A stretch of 64,000 nt of DNA from Streptomyces sp. TG1A-8 (GTDB taxonomy: Bacteria > Actinomycetota > Actinomycetes > Streptomycetales > Streptomycetaceae). Location: positions 1,550,001-1,614,000 of the forward strand of contig NZ_JASTLB010000001.1 of assembly GCF_030499535.1 (NCBI RefSeq), read 5' to 3'. Position numbers and translations under genes: made by a program. The notes under the pieces were generated by a model. The model searched no databases. It was not told where the DNA came from and was given only the letters and a program-made list of their open reading frames with translations. This document shows positions 18,001 to 25,635 of the stretch, piece after piece (the stretch's first letter is position 1; each line of letters begins with the position of its first letter).

Positions 18001-19413
18001 GCGCTGCGCACGCTCGCCGTCGCGCTGGCGTCCGCGCACAGCTCGGCGGACCTGCACCTGTACGCCGTCGACTGCGGCAACGGCGCGCTGCGCGTGCTGT
18101 CCGGCCTGCCGCACTGCGGGGCCGTGGTGGACCACCGCAGCCCGGAACGGCTGGGCCGGCTGTTGGACCGGCTCGGCGAGGAACTGCGCGTGCGGCAGGG
18201 CCTGCTGGGCAGCAGCGGCGTCGCCGACCTCGCCGAGCTGCGGGAGCGCAGCGCACCCGGCGACCGCCCGGCGCACATCGTGGTGCTGGTGGACCGGTTC
18301 GAGGTCTACGACCGCGATTTCGCCAGCTTCGACAACGGCAGCTACCTGGACCGCTTCCTCGCGCTGCTGCGCGACGGTGCGAGCGTGGGCATCCACATCG
18401 TGCTCACCGGTGACCGCGTGCTGGGTTCCAGCCGGTACGCCTCCACCACCGAGGACAAGATCGTGCTGCGGCTCAACGACGCCGCCGACTGGTCCATGCT
18501 CGGCATCCGCGTCAAGGACGTGCCCGACGGCATGCCCCCCGGCCGCGCCCTGCGCGCCGCCGACGGCGTGGAGGTGCAGGTCGCGGTCGTGCCCACCGGG
18601 GCGACCCCGCCGGACACCTCCGGTTCGGGCCAGGCCGCGGCCATTTCCGGGATCGCCGCGCAGCTGATCGCCCGCAACGCCGGTGTGGATCCGCACCGGC
18701 GGCCGTACCGGCTGCTGGCACTGCCCGACGAGATCGGCTACGCCGCCGCCGTGGCGGCCGCGGGTCCGCGCCCGCACCCGATGTGGGCGCTGGTCGGCGT
18801 CGGCGGCGACGAAGTCGTCGGCATCGGCACCGACCTCGGCCAGACCTCCACGTTCATGATCGCCGGGGCGCCGCGCAGCGGTCGCAGCACCGCGCTGCTG
18901 ACCATGGCGCGGTCGCTGCTGGAGGGTGGTTCGGGCGTCCTCGTGCTGGCCCCGCGCCGCTCACCGCTGCGGGACCTGGCGGGCGTGCCGGGTGTGGCCG
19001 CCGTGCTCACCGACCCCGACGTGCCGACGGCGGAGTTCCGCGAGGCGTTGCGCGCGGTGGTGCAGCCCACCGGCGTGGTGCTGATCGACGACGCGGAACT
19101 GCTGCTCCAGGCCGAGATCACCGCCGACTTGGCGGCCCTGGCACGTGGCGCTGCGGGTGAGGGCTGGGCTGTGGTGGCCGCCGGCAATGCCGATGCGCTG
19201 TCCACCGCGATCGGTGGCTGGGCCGCGCAGATCCGGCGCAACCGCACCGGCCTGATCATCGCGCCGCAGGCGGTCACCGAGGGCGAGGCCATCGGTGTCC
19301 GGCTGCCCCGCGGCGTGCTGGGCCAGCAGCCCGCGCCCGGCCGGGCCTACCTGCACCTGGGCGACAACCGGTTGGTCGCCGTGCAGGTCCCCCACACCAC
19401 CACCGACAACTGA
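15028..19413 (+). CDS. FtsK/SpoIIIE-type type VII secretion ATPase (EccC/EssC-like)
   Basis: The start is taken as GTG 15028 (GGAG seven bases upstream) rather than GTG 15001; the product has 1461 residues. Residues about 1-80 look like a ubiquitin-like fold (VRFTINLLD, VAALADELARVRGL), and about 85-190 an FHA-like domain (VRIVGGAGAGTIHRLL, LGSWSGCRLRLPG). Two transmembrane helices follow at about 230-270. Three FtsK-like ATPase domains follow. The first has an intact Walker A (GTTGSGKSELLQTL, near 645) and Walker B (MIVVDEFASM, near 752). The second and third have degenerate P-loops ending GRS rather than GKS (GASRSGRSQAL near 983; GAPRSGRSTALL near 1280). The motor would drive export of the WXG100-like proteins and the neighbouring large substrate. 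The N-terminal fusion resembles firmicute EssC plus YukD more than mycobacterial EccC. Confidence 0.92.
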   Translation: MRFTINLLDPGSPGATPVTVETEPTLPVAALADELARVRGLPSDTPLFHGTTRLDPSLTLTAAGLREGISISIGAPGPDGAEPAGVVEVRIVGGAGAGTIHRLLVGEYDLGSWSGCRLRLPGPGPEVAARVRVTARGAVLVTACSPGVKLGDEELDPAADAPTPWLLGSQLSVGAALVEIAPVTRPRASITLSEDGFGREFNRPPRFVPPTAQSRFRLPSRPGDAPQAPVSLITVLLVPVVAAIVTVLVSGNWKLIFLGLLSPLGALLTRSGSRRRSLREHERRVQAYEEAMTRIGTDVDAALRTEQHARRLAHPDPAALQATATTPSDRLWERRWRDQDFLELRIGTGAIPSMVQVEDPDQDENRRTTVPLLSEVPATVPVRAAGVVGLVGDIGHAKWLVAEAAVLHSPVDLCVFVLSSAPAPQSEAAWGWTRWLPHTQPQGGDTYALIGNSTQSTARRVAELSALVAARTAAKAASGEESAGAPDVLVVLDGARKLRALPGVVGLLREGPAVGVYVICVDTDPRLLPEECRALITAEGPTLRLRVQNRPDVAGLRPDLPSPSWYDHVARGLAALRAGGDDEDSVLPSSARLLDLMALEPPDPDAVRSRWIAQPRSTRALLGVGLDGDFAVDIVRDGPHALIAGTTGSGKSELLQTLVASLAVVNRPDEMTFVLVDYKGGSAFAECADLPHTVGLVTDLDTHLVTRALVSLGAELRRREHQLAAAGAKDIEDYTDRRRRDPSLAPLPRLMIVVDEFASMIRELPDFVPGLVNIAQRGRSLGIHMVLATQRPSGAVTADIRANTNLRIALRTTDTGESRDIIDAPDAGELSPRTPGRAYARLSASALLPFQSGRIGGRRPGANTPARPSAVRLTEVDWTEIGEPVARTVPVAGGNDGTDTVTDIAVLVGAVSEAARAAGIPRQPSPSLPPLPEILTLREVPAPPAKDAGLPAVSWGIIDLPTQQAQVPLVLDLDRAGHLHIAGASRSGRSQALRTLAVALASAHSSADLHLYAVDCGNGALRVLSGLPHCGAVVDHRSPERLGRLLDRLGEELRVRQGLLGSSGVADLAELRERSAPGDRPAHIVVLVDRFEVYDRDFASFDNGSYLDRFLALLRDGASVGIHIVLTGDRVLGSSRYASTTEDKIVLRLNDAADWSMLGIRVKDVPDGMPPGRALRAADGVEVQVAVVPTGATPPDTSGSGQAAAISGIAAQLIARNAGVDPHRRPYRLLALPDEIGYAAAVAAAGPRPHPMWALVGVGGDEVVGIGTDLGQTSTFMIAGAPRSGRSTALLTMARSLLEGGSGVLVLAPRRSPLRDLAGVPGVAAVLTDPDVPTAEFREALRAVVQPTGVVLIDDAELLLQAEITADLAALARGAAGEGWAVVAAGNADALSTAIGGWAAQIRRNRTGLIIAPQAVTEGEAIGVRLPRGVLGQQPAPGRAYLHLGDNRLVAVQVPHTTTDN

Positions 19414-19426
19414 CCGGGAGGCTCTC

Positions 19427-21211
19427 GTGGCACGGCGCCATACCAGCGGCTTCGACATCCTCGGATTCGATTTCGACCCGACACCCGGGGATCCCGATCT
19501 CATCCTCAACCAGATCGTCCCCACCTACACCTCGCTCGGCGACGACGCCCAGAGCGCGTTCGACGCCCTGCGCGGCAACGCGATGCAGGGCGGCACCGGC
19601 AAGACCATGGACGCGCTGCGCGAAGTGATCGGCGGCAAGTACCCGCCGAAGCTCCAGCAGACCGCGGACTCCTTCCACGCCGCCGCACAGGCGTACCGCA
19701 CGTACGCCCGGTCGCTGTCGGACGCGCAGAGTCAGCTGGACCGCGCCATGGACCAGGCGCTGCCGGTGGCGGGCACGGCCGTGCAGACGGTGCCGCCCCC
19801 ACCGGCGAACGCCACGTCGGAGCAGTTGAGCGCAGCCAGGTCGCAGCAGCAGGACGTCGACCAGGCGAACGCCGAACTGACGGCGGCCAAGCGGCTGGCG
19901 CAGGACGCCAAGGACATGCGGGACCAGGCCGGGACGTCCTTCGGCAAGAACCTCGCGGACGTCTCCACGGTGCCGCCGCGCAGCTCCTTCCAGAAGTTCC
20001 TCGACTTCTTCGAGCACAACCCCCTGATCCAGATCATCATCGACGTGGCCATCGCCGTCGTGACGGTGTTCTTCCCCATCGTGGGGCTGGTCCTGGGCGC
20101 GGTCGCGTTCCTGGGCTCAACAGTGCTCGGCACCCTGGCCACCGGTCACTTCGACGTCGGGACGTTCCTGGTCGGCCTGGCCGGACTGGCCACCGGCGGT
20201 CTGGGCGCGGCGGCGAAGTTCCTGCCGGCCGTCGCCAAGGCCGCCGAGGCCGGCAACGCCGCCGCCCGGGGTCTGCCGCTGGTCGGCAGTTTCTTCCGCA
20301 ACGACCCCAAACCGATCGTGCAGGGACTCGGTGCGCTGACCAAGAAGGGGCTGAAGGACTTCGGCAAGTCCTTCGGCCTGGAGTTCGGCAAGGGGGTCGC
20401 GGGCGGCTTCGCCAGCACCGGCATCAACGACGTGGCCGAGCACAAGCAGTTCACCGGCATCCAGGCGGCGCAGATCTTCTCCGGCGCTGCGGCCGGTGGT
20501 GTGATCGCCGGCGGGGTCAAAGTCGCCGACAAGCAGATATTCAAGGGGCCGCACATCCTTCCGGGTGAGAAGGAACCGCCGGCCGTGGGCGTCACCCCGC
20601 CCGATGACGGCGGCCCGGTCATCCACCCGGCGCCCACGGGCGGTGGCGAACCGGGCAGGCTGAGCCCCGGATCGCCCGACACCCGCCCGGACGGCGCGGC
20701 GGACCCGGCGGCCGTGGCCGCCGGCAACGGCCACCCCGTCATCACGGTCACCCCGCCGGAGGGGTCGACGCTGAGGCCACCGACCGGGGGCGGCGAACCG
20801 GGCAGGCTCCAGCCGGGGTCCGCGGACACCCGGCCCGACGGAGAGGCCGACGCCGGGGCCTTCGGAGCGCAACAGAAGCACACGCCTCCGCCCCCCACGG
20901 ACACCTCCTCCACGGCCTCGGTCGGCGGGGACGTTCCCCACCGCGGGCCCAAACTCGTCGTGCCCGACCACGAGGGGACGGCCGGGCGGCAGGGCCTCGA
21001 CGCGGCGGGAGCCGTGATCAAGGGCCTCGGTGGCGACGCGGCCGACGTCGGCATCGCGGTCGGCCTGGGCAACGACGAGAAGGACCACGACGGCGATGTG
21101 CCGGCGGCCATAGCCGACGGTGCCACCGACTCGCTGCCCGGCATCGCCGGCGCCGCCTCGTCCGGACCGCTGCACCGGACTGTGACCAGAGGCCCGGTCG
21201 GCGGCAGGTAG
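19427..21211 (+). CDS. Large candidate T7SS substrate with membrane-active middle region
   Basis: GTG 19427 lies 13 bases after the ATPase stop behind GGGAGG, so the two genes are translated from one message; the product has 594 residues. Residues about 20-170 form a helical hairpin region typical of T7SS substrate N-termini (LNQIVPTYTSLGDDAQSAFD, then long helices with AAQAYRTYARSLSDAQSQL). Residues about 195-330 are hydrophobic and glycine-rich (IIIDVAIAVVTVFFPIVGLV and further segments), like the glycine-zipper or pore-like regions of polymorphic secreted proteins. The C-terminal 220 residues are Pro/Gly/Asp-rich, contain two 24-residue direct repeats and finish with a glycine-rich helix region. 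No known toxin fold or catalytic motif is seen and no immunity gene is obvious. It may be a pore-forming or structural secreted protein. Confidence 0.75.
   Translation: MARRHTSGFDILGFDFDPTPGDPDLILNQIVPTYTSLGDDAQSAFDALRGNAMQGGTGKTMDALREVIGGKYPPKLQQTADSFHAAAQAYRTYARSLSDAQSQLDRAMDQALPVAGTAVQTVPPPPANATSEQLSAARSQQQDVDQANAELTAAKRLAQDAKDMRDQAGTSFGKNLADVSTVPPRSSFQKFLDFFEHNPLIQIIIDVAIAVVTVFFPIVGLVLGAVAFLGSTVLGTLATGHFDVGTFLVGLAGLATGGLGAAAKFLPAVAKAAEAGNAAARGLPLVGSFFRNDPKPIVQGLGALTKKGLKDFGKSFGLEFGKGVAGGFASTGINDVAEHKQFTGIQAAQIFSGAAAGGVIAGGVKVADKQIFKGPHILPGEKEPPAVGVTPPDDGGPVIHPAPTGGGEPGRLSPGSPDTRPDGAADPAAVAAGNGHPVITVTPPEGSTLRPPTGGGEPGRLQPGSADTRPDGEADAGAFGAQQKHTPPPPTDTSSTASVGGDVPHRGPKLVVPDHEGTAGRQGLDAAGAVIKGLGGDAADVGIAVGLGNDEKDHDGDVPAAIADGATDSLPGIAGAASSGPLHRTVTRGPVGGR
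20633..20851 (+). repeat. Two in-frame 72-bp direct repeats inside the candidate T7SS substrate
   Basis: Copies lie at 20633-20704 and 20780-20851 and encode PTGGGEPGRL.PGS.DTRPDG.AD with four residue differences. The intervening 25 codons are unrelated. Such repeats are typical of extended linkers in secreted proteins. Confidence 0.8.
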
Positions 21212-21857
21212 CCGTCACGCGCCGATGGCCGGTTCATCCCCGCCGTGTTTTTCGCGGTCCGGCAAGGGGGCCGTCGGCCTCCGGGCCCGGCATGACTGCC
21301 TCCCCCGCCCGGGGCATGACCCGGAGGTGGTGTCACCGGGCCCGAGAGGTGCGGTCGAAGGCGCTGATCGGGGACCCGGCCACCGCCTGGCCGGGGGCGG
21401 CGCCCCACCGCACCCGGGCGGCAGGTCCGCACGACGTGAACGCGCGTGACCGGCCCCGGGGCCGGTGTCGTGTCGGGACACGCGGGGGCACGGTGATCGG
21501 CATCGACGGGGTGGGCGTCCTCCTCGGCCCGGACCTCGGCAGGAGCACGCGTCCCGGCCGCGTGCCGACCCGGCCGGGAGAAGGTCTCCGGCGGTCCTCC
21601 GCCCGACAGCGGACCGAAGTCGCGCGCGGTGCTCGACGAGTTCCGCGGTCCGCCTCGCTCCGCCCCGGCGACCGCTCGCGCGTGAGGCGCTCGCGCATCC
21701 CGTGGACGGCACGACGGGCCGGCCGGTGGGCCGGGCCGTCGGTCACCGGGTCGTTCGGGCCGCCGTCCGCGCGCTCGCCGTCCCCGTGCGCCGGGCCGCC
21801 GTGCCCTCGGGCCGTTGTCCGCGGCCATCCCGCGGAGGCCACGTTGCCGGGACGGCC
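21212..21857. other. Intergenic stretch after the T7SS substrate gene
   Basis: No gene recognised on either strand. If the element at 21858-22022 is an adenosine-deaminase remnant, its missing upstream part should lie here, but I cannot see it. Confidence 0.4.
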
Positions 21858-22022
21858 CTCAACAACGGGTACGCCGTCGCCACCCGCCTCCTCGGCCTGG
21901 ACGAGCACGGGCCCGGCCGGCCTCGCCGGGAACGCCGTCGAGGCGTCGTTCCCGGACACGGCGGTCAGGGCACGGATCACGGCCGAGACCGACTCCTACG
22001 CCCACGCCCGGCTCGCACCCTG
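21858..22022 (+). pseudogene. Possible remnant of an adenosine-deaminase-like C-terminus, frameshifted
   Basis: One plus-strand frame ends ...LNNGYAVATRLLGLDEHGP and, after a +1 shift near 21910, continues AGLAGNAVEASFPDTAVRAR... to a TGA at 22020-22022. The NA.EASF motif followed by a charged helix and a terminal Tyr helix resembles the C-terminus of adenosine/AMP deaminases (xNA..aSF.....r..l...i..Y). The resemblance is short and the rest of the gene is missing, so this is only a suggestion of decay. Confidence 0.3.
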
Positions 22023-22740
22023 ACTCCTGCCGCGCGTAGCCGAACCCGCAACCTCGTGCCGGAGCGGTCACTCCGCGGGCTGCGCGGGGCGGTCACCCTC
22101 GCCCGGCCCGGGGGCCCGGCTCTGGAGTGACCACTGGTGCCCGGCGTGACGGGCCCTGGGGAAAGGCCGGCCTGGGACCCACGGGAAGCCCGCGGCCCCG
22201 CAGAGCGCTCCCCGTCCAGGGCCCGGGACCCTCGCGGCGTCGTGTGGCGGCCGGGGACGGCCGACCGGTTCGCCGGCGACGGCCCGCGCACCCCGGGTCC
22301 ACCACTCACGGGTGCGGCCGCACCACGCGATCGACACCGCGGGAACGCGGCTCGCGTCCGGCGACGCCCCGGCCCGTCCGGGCGGTGCGGTACGGCAGCG
22401 GGGCACCGGTGACGGCCGCGTGGAGTCGTACCTCGGCGGCCCGGCTCCGCGCCTGGCCGGGCGCATCGTGCCGCGTCGTTGCGTCAGGCCGCCGCCCTGA
22501 CCGTCCGGGGCGGACGCCGTGCCGCCACGTCGGCGTCGTCACGGTGCCTCCGCCGTGTCCGAAGGGCCGAAGGCGACCGGCGGTGGCGCCGTGCCCGGGC
22601 CTCCACGCCATGCGGACCCGCCGCCCGCGAGCGGCCGGCCGCTGGCACCGCGCCGGGCCGGGCCGGGCGGTGGTCGTACCTCTCACCGGCGTCTCCGGCA
22701 GCGTCCCCCGGGCCCGAAGGCCGGCGGCCTCCTCGCAGGA
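22023..22740. other. Intergenic stretch before the minus-strand module operon end
   Basis: Very GC-rich DNA with only shadow frames; nothing recognised. Confidence 0.45.
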
Positions 22741-22758
22741 CCGTGGGGAACACCACGG
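22741..22758 (-). terminator. Short hairpin downstream of the module operon
   Basis: CCGTGG (22741-22746) and CCACGG (22753-22758) form a 6-bp stem with a 6-base loop about 50 bases after the stop codon of the 22805 gene. It is short and has no T-run, as is usual in this genus. Confidence 0.35.
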
Positions 22759-22804
22759 GGAGGAACCGGCCTCCGGCATGCCCCGGCCAGGATCCTGCCA
22801 GGGG

Positions 22805-23428
22805 TCAGGAGAAACGGAAGGTGTCCGAAACGGCGTCGAACAGCTCGTAGACCTGCTCGGCGAGCGCGACGTTGGGGCTGCAGCAGGTGATGAGGAACTG
22901 GTCCGTGCTGCCGCCGGGAACCTTCACCAGCGTGTGCATGCTGAGCATCTCCACCGTCGCGTCCGCGGAGACGCTGGCGCGCTCGATGCCCATGATCCGC
23001 ACGGCCTCGCCGACGTGCGAAAGCGTCACCGGCTTCACCTCGCGGGGCTGGGAAGCCGACTCCGCGGTGCCGGGGCCGACGCCGTCGCGGGACAGTTGCT
23101 TGGTCAGCGTGGGCAGGCTCATGTCGACGTCGTCACCGGGGTCGATGCCGAACACCATGACGTGGCCGAGGAACAGCGCGTCCGAGTAGGCGGTGGCCGT
23201 GCCCGCACCCCACAGCGCGCCGCGGCGGCGGGCCGCTCTGTTGATGGCACGGGCCTGCCGGAACAGATCGTCGACCTGGATGCGGTCCACGGGCGTGCGG
23301 GCGGTTTTGAGCGCCTGCTGGCGTGCCTTCGCGAACGGCGCGTCGGACAGGTCGAACCGTGCCCAGTGCTCGGGCACGGTGATGCTGAACCCGGTGGGCC
23401 GCGCCGTGGTCGGTTCGGTGGTGGTCAT
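22805..23428 (-). CDS. Conserved unknown protein of the T7SS-linked module, copy 2
   Basis: The 207-residue protein is taken from ATG 23428, ten bases after AGGGA; GTG 23437 is in frame but only one base from that site. It is homologous to the protein at 3573-4280: shared VP.HW.RFD-like start, basic helix LFRQARAINRAARRRGAL, GTAT, a VGEAVRIMGIE segment, SMHTLVKVPGGSTDQFLI, and the end LFDAVSDTFRFS. No signal peptide or transmembrane helix is present. It is the last gene of an operon with a WXG100-like gene 24 bases upstream, so a chaperone, adaptor or cytoplasmic component role for the secretion system is plausible. I cannot assign it to a known Esp/Ecc family. Confidence 0.75.
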   Translation of the reverse strand: MTTTEPTTARPTGFSITVPEHWARFDLSDAPFAKARQQALKTARTPVDRIQVDDLFRQARAINRAARRRGALWGAGTATAYSDALFLGHVMVFGIDPGDDVDMSLPTLTKQLSRDGVGPGTAESASQPREVKPVTLSHVGEAVRIMGIERASVSADATVEMLSMHTLVKVPGGSTDQFLITCCSPNVALAEQVYELFDAVSDTFRFS

Positions 23429-23452
23429 CGTCTTCACATCCCTGCTGCCGGC

Positions 23453-23743
23453 TCAGCTGCCCGCGGTGAGCTGGCCGCCGACCTGGTTGTCGGTGTCGGT
23501 GAACGTGTCGAGGACCTTGGTCAGGGCGTCGATGATGGCCTTGCCCTCGTTCTTCAGCTGGGTGCGGCCGTCGCTCCAGCGCTTGTCGAAGTCGTGCGCC
23601 GCGCCGAGGACGAGCTTGTCACCGCCCAGCGCGGCCGACAGGCTGGCCGCCGAGGTGGCCGAGCTGTCGAACAGGTCCATGACCTGCCGCATGTTGTCCC
23701 TGGCCGACTCGATGTCGTCGCCGGGGATCTTGATGTCCGTCAC
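23453..23743 (-). CDS. Second WXG100-like protein
   Basis: The 96-residue product starts at GTG 23743 and is nearly all helical (IESARDNMRQVMDLFDSSAT, then FDKRWSDGRTQLKNEG and IIDALTKVLDTFTDTDNQVG). A turn-proximal W-S-D-G stands where the WXG motif is expected, and the length is that of ESAT-6-like proteins. It sits 29 bases after the lipoprotein stop and 24 bases before the unknown-protein gene, so all are co-transcribed. It probably pairs with, or parallels, the 14657-14956 product as a type VII substrate or co-substrate. A longer frame extends upstream through the lipoprotein gene but is only its shadow. Confidence 0.8.
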   Translation of the reverse strand: MTDIKIPGDDIESARDNMRQVMDLFDSSATSAASLSAALGGDKLVLGAAHDFDKRWSDGRTQLKNEGKAIIDALTKVLDTFTDTDNQVGGQLTAGS

Positions 23744-23772
23744 GGACCTGGCCCTTTCCGGTGCGGCTGCGG

Positions 23773-24723
23773 TCAGCCCTGGTGCTGGCCGTCCAGCGAG
23801 ATGGTGAACCAGCCCTGCGCCCCGCTGCCCGCGGTGTCGCCCGGCTTGGTGTCCTTGTTGTTGGTGTAGAGCGGAAAACCGACCAGTGTCATCTGCACGG
23901 TGCCGTCGGGGCGCTTGACGCTGCCCACCTCGGACGGCGTCACCCCCTTGATGGCGATGCCGCCGGTGCCGGCCCGCACCGGCCTGAAGCCGTCGCTGCA
24001 CGAGCCGGTGCACCTGACCGTGCTCGGGTCGGACCGGTCGGTGTTGTTCACGTAGACGGTGCGGCCGTCCTCCCCCGCGACCACCAGGCCCTGGGCGGAC
24101 CGCTGCGTGGTGAGGATCGTCTCCGACCCGTTGCCGGAGGCCCCCGTGCCGGCGGTGGCGGTGGACGCCTTCCTGCCGTCCGGCGCGACCGCGAACCACG
24201 TGCCGTTCACGCCCTGGCCCTTGGTGTCGCCCGCGGAGTGGTCGCCGGAGAAGCGGTAGAGCGGCCAGCCGTCGATGGTCAGCTGCATGGTGCCGTCCGG
24301 GCGCGCCACGGTACCCACGGCCGAGGTCTGCACGCCGTCGGCGTAGACCTTCCCGCCGGGCTGGACGATCACCGGCGGCCACGTGGTCTGGCAGCCTCCG
24401 GTGCAGGTGGTGGTGGGCGGTTTGGGCGAGTCCTCGTCGAAGCGGTAGAGGGTGCGGCCGCCGGCGTCGGTGACGAGGGTGCCCAGCGTCGAGGTTCTGG
24501 CGCTCAGCTGCACGCTCCGGGGCGCGGACAGACTGCCCAGCGGGATGGACGCGGGCGCGGCGGCCGTCGTCACCGGGGCGGCACCGTCGATCAGCTGGAT
24601 ACCGGCGTTCGACGTGGATGCGCTGCTCGCCGGCCGGCCGCCGATGGTCAGTGTCGGACCACATCCCGCCACGGTGCACACCGCCGCGGCACCGATCGCC
24701 ACGTGGACGAGCATCTTCCTCAC
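23773..24723 (-). CDS. Lipoprotein with Yx(F/W/Y)xxD repeats (SCO0930-like), module copy 2
   Basis: The start is GTG 24723, six bases after GAGGAG; ATG 24744 is in frame but has no ribosome-binding site. The 316-residue protein has a signal peptide and lipobox VAGC (Cys21), an Ala/Ser/Thr linker and four repeat units marked by LYRFDED, LYRFSGD, VYVNNTD and LYTNNKD; the last two lack the aromatic at the third position. Cysteine pairs (TTTCTGGCQ, VRCTGSCSD) probably form disulfides outside the cell. It is homologous to the lipoprotein at 1375-2286. Both are neighbours of a ~210-residue unknown protein, and here a WXG100-like gene is also in the operon. The family's biochemical role is not established. 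Confidence 0.9.
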   Translation of the reverse strand: MRKMLVHVAIGAAAVCTVAGCGPTLTIGGRPASSASTSNAGIQLIDGAAPVTTAAAPASIPLGSLSAPRSVQLSARTSTLGTLVTDAGGRTLYRFDEDSPKPPTTTCTGGCQTTWPPVIVQPGGKVYADGVQTSAVGTVARPDGTMQLTIDGWPLYRFSGDHSAGDTKGQGVNGTWFAVAPDGRKASTATAGTGASGNGSETILTTQRSAQGLVVAGEDGRTVYVNNTDRSDPSTVRCTGSCSDGFRPVRAGTGGIAIKGVTPSEVGSVKRPDGTVQMTLVGFPLYTNNKDTKPGDTAGSGAQGWFTISLDGQHQG

Positions 24724-24789
24724 CCTTGACTCCTCGCTTCTCACAGGATGGTCGCTGCACGAGGTACACGAACAGGACGCGCGTACGGT

Positions 24790-25272
24790 TCACGCGGTCG
24801 GCGCGCCGCCGACGGCGACCGTGGTCCCGGCGGCCACGCACAGGGCGATCACCTCACGGTCCCGCCGCCGCAACCGGCGCAGGGCCTCGTGGACCAGTGC
24901 GAGGCGGCGGGCGTCGCCGATCCGGCCGGCCGTCTGGTCCGCGAAGTCCTCCACCGGCCGGGGCTCCGCGCTGCGCGCCAGGAAGGCGAGCCGCCGGCGC
25001 AGACCGCGGTCGGCGTTGTGCGCCTTGTGCGTGGCGATGCCGAGCAGCCACGGCTTGAGCGAGCCGCCCCCCGGCTCCACCGTCTCCCGGGTGCGCCAGG
25101 CGGCGAGGAAGGTCTCGGACACGACCTCCTCGGCCTCCGACCGGTTGCCGGTCAGCCGCAGGGCGTGGCCGTAGACCGCGCGGGCGTTGTGGTCGTACAG
25201 GCCGGCGAACGCCGCGCGGTCCCCCGCCCGTATGCGCGCACGCAACGACCCAGTGGGTTCTGTACGCCTCAC
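24790..25272 (-). CDS. ECF sigma factor truncated before the region-4 helix-turn-helix
   Basis: GTG 25272 follows GGGGAG by eight bases and opens a 160-residue frame. Region 2 is complete (FAGLYDHNARAVYGHALRL, EAEEVVSETFLAAWRTRE, LKPWLLGIATHKAHNADRGL). Region 4 begins normally (LALVHEALRRLRRRDREVIALCV) but then reads AAGTTVAVGGAPTA and stops, so the recognition helices that bind the -35 element are absent. No other frame restores them. The gene ends 66 bases before the lipoprotein start and heads the module operon. Either it is a degraded sigma factor, whose remains are retained as a leader, or a protein that binds core polymerase without -35 recognition. Confidence 0.7.
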   Translation of the reverse strand: MRRTEPTGSLRARIRAGDRAAFAGLYDHNARAVYGHALRLTGNRSEAEEVVSETFLAAWRTRETVEPGGGSLKPWLLGIATHKAHNADRGLRRRLAFLARSAEPRPVEDFADQTAGRIGDARRLALVHEALRRLRRRDREVIALCVAAGTTVAVGGAPTA

Positions 25273-25635
25273 GCCCTGTACTCCCCGCGGCCCCGGCCGC
25301 GTTCCCGTGTCCTGCGCCACACCGCGCCGGGGAGGCGGACGGGCCGGCCGGGGCCCTCCGGGAGGTCCCGGCCCGGCGGGCGCGGCGAGCCGCCCGCGGG
25401 CTGCGGAGCCGCCGGCTCCGCGACGCACTGGGCCGGGACCCCCGGCGGCCCGGGGCGGGGGGACGGCGTCCACCGGAGTGCGCGGCGCCCGGTGCGTCCC
25501 GTCCGGCCGGGCGGGGTGCCCCGCCGCGGCTGCCGGCGGTACGTTCGCCCCGGGCCGGGGAACGCCGGTCCACCGCCTTCCGGCGACTGCCGGAACACCC
25601 GCCGACGGGGGCCGTCCGGGGCCGGACGCCACGGT
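25273..25635. other. GC-rich intergenic region between the NIS synthetase and the ECF gene
   Basis: About 360 bases with extreme GC content; only shadow frames. It should contain the promoter of the module operon, but no convincing -10/-35 pair was seen. Confidence 0.45.
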
